In this document: positions 62,576-64,000 of the stretch, in pieces
Numbering within the stretch: position 1 is the first letter of the stretch
Layout of the letters: the number at the start of each line of letters is the position of its first letter
From: Allacma fusca
Lineage: Eukaryota; Arthropoda; Collembola; Symphypleona; Sminthuridae
DNA length: 64,000 nucleotides
Reading direction: 5' to 3'
Assembly (NCBI GenBank): GCA_947179485.1
Contig: OX359247.1
Span: 52,301,131-52,365,130, forward strand
Program-made: the position numbers and the translations under genes
Notes under the pieces: generated by a model
Databases searched by the model: none
The model's input: only the letters and a program-made list of their open reading frames with translations
What the model was told of the DNA's origin: nothing

Positions 62576-63252
62576 AAATTATGCCTCGAGTCACTTAAAA
62601 ATGATGTACAAAAATTATTTGTACATAAGCTCAGCTGTATTTACCTGTATTCAATTACAATCTTAAAATGTAGTAGCTCGAACTGGAAACGCACGGATTT
62701 TCAAAGGATTCGGCAATTCCTATTAACTTTTTAGCGAGCTTCACAATGTATGTATCTTTTCACAGCACATCTCTCCTTTCATGTCCACGATTTCCTTGCA
62801 CGAGTGTTTGCTTTCGGACACTAGTAGTAAAAATCTCCATTTAAATAGAGTCAACTCACTCCTGATTTATCCCGATTCTTCAGGTCCTGAATGAAGTTTA
62901 CTTAAGACAAGCCGCGGCCCAGAAGAAACGACATTCAACAAAATTGCCCCCAGACCTTTTGCACGGATTGCATGACGCACAAAATCCTTAACGTGGATAA
63001 CATACATACCGGATTTAAAAGTCTAACATAGTAGTACATACATACATGTGTGCACACAACCCTAGCAATACACACAATACGTATGTGACAAACGTTTAAC
63101 TTGGCTGTAACTACACGAAGCCTATATTCTCAGAAGTTTGAAAATTAAAAGTTTGGAATTTAAGCGGAACGGAATGTTTGATTGGTTGGTGGCTGACAGA
63201 ACTGATAGAAGTCTAAGACATGGGGACATTAAAGGAAGCAGGTAGTACTCAC

Positions 63253-63516
63253 AAGCAAATTGAGTTGCTCGGGTTGAAAATTGAAAAGACGTAAACACGT
63301 ATGTGAAATCATTCTCCTCAGGACTTTCTCTCCACAACCTGGAAATTGCTTCCCCTCTATAATCGGAGATCCAAGGAAAACCACATCAAAGACAAACTTG
63401 TTCCACCACTTCATCACTTTTCTTTCAGCCCAACTTTCATCAATGGACAATGTCTTGATTCTAAAATCTTCCAGGAAGCCCGACACTTGTCTTATAATCA
63501 TGCAGACAGCCTTCAA
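63253..63516 (-). CDS. Weak candidate exon, function unknown
   Basis: A minus-strand open frame of up to 88 codons ends at a good donor (CTT|GTGAGTAC, boundary 63253). Its composition is protein-like (SIDESWAERKVMKWWNKF...), but I recognise no family. Plus-strand frames are also open here, which weakens the case, and no clear acceptor was found at the right. Confidence 0.2.
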
Positions 63517-64000
63517 GACTATTTAATCCCGATTATGTACATAACTTCAAAACAACTCCACACACAGAAGTGCTCCTTCCCCCGAAGCATCACGCCACTT
63601 CAAAATCTTCATCCAAACCAATTTAATTAGCTGGAATAATTATTTTAAACTGGTTTGTAACCAATTTCCGAGAACGTGTTATAAGCACATCTAGTTACAA
63701 GAACCTCAGTGAATAAACTGAGAGCTTTGAAGCTCCCACACAGGGAAGCACGGATCATTACAATTGAAACATATCATTAATCTCTATTACATAGATCCCT
63801 CATCATGCCCAGCTGTTTCAGTGCTTGCTCTCAAAAGCGGCCCCGCTATTTCCTCCATGAGTGGGACATCAAACCATCCGAGAGAGCATATTGACACTCA
63901 GCGTTCACACGAGTCCGAACACTTGTTACCAAGCACGGCATCAAATAGATACAAATACATCACCAGTCCATTTCTCCAGGACTCACACAACGATACAACA

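Larger units (their letters stand above)
50365..64000. other. Gene-free right-hand region
   Basis: No protein gene is supported. Apart from the microsatellites, the AGGTCA cluster and one weak exon candidate listed separately, it is AT-rich sequence with many TACATACATATGTATG-type short repeats. Confidence 0.45.

Overview
The window is eukaryotic and almost certainly arthropod. It is AT-rich, it carries a spliced neuropeptide-receptor gene of the pyrokinin/PRXamide class, and it is dense with eukaryotic transposons and with microsatellites of the TACATACATATGTATG kind. A copepod or sea-louse-like crustacean is my impression from the repeat texture, not something I can prove. No bacterial-style operons, CRISPR arrays or rRNA genes were seen.

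Layout. Positions 1-9293 are one continuous 13-bp satellite (about 715 units, running off the left edge) whose unit has no stop codon in any plus-strand frame, so it makes long illusory reading frames. Its right end (from about 8170) is a different, CpG-containing subfamily. Positions 10288-18919 are a nested stack. A MITE-like element with CAGACCTGG ends is split by a non-LTR retrotransposon (11271-18885, 13-bp target duplication). That retrotransposon is itself split by a hAT-type MITE (13723-14208, 8-bp duplication) and by a young Copia-type LTR element (14803-18746, 5-bp duplication, LTRs 391 bp each and nearly identical). Both retroelements lack their reverse-transcriptase core. A further hAT-type element with no recognisable gene follows (19028-20430). 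A pogo/Tigger element (23238-25753) has perfect 24-bp terminal inverted repeats and a two-exon transposase broken by one frameshift. More short non-autonomous elements lie at about 25.9-29 kb.

The only host gene I can support is on the minus strand, with coding exons at 40689-39877, 36277-36028, 33382-33165 and 33037-32651. They splice in frame to a 555-residue class A GPCR closest to arthropod pyrokinin (neuromedin-U-like) receptors. From 40.8 kb to the end I find no convincing protein gene. The stretch holds a two-layer nest of non-autonomous elements (48590-50356 containing 49008-49724), a 33-bp perfect hairpin, several microsatellites, and a cluster of six AGGTCA nuclear-receptor half-sites at an exact 11-bp period (62515-62575).

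The theme most worth attention is a set of unrelated-looking short elements, several with clean 8- or 9-bp target duplications and their own terminal repeats. Each is filled with its own short, partly palindromic motif array. Such elements may be seeding satellites like the 9-kb array at the left edge.
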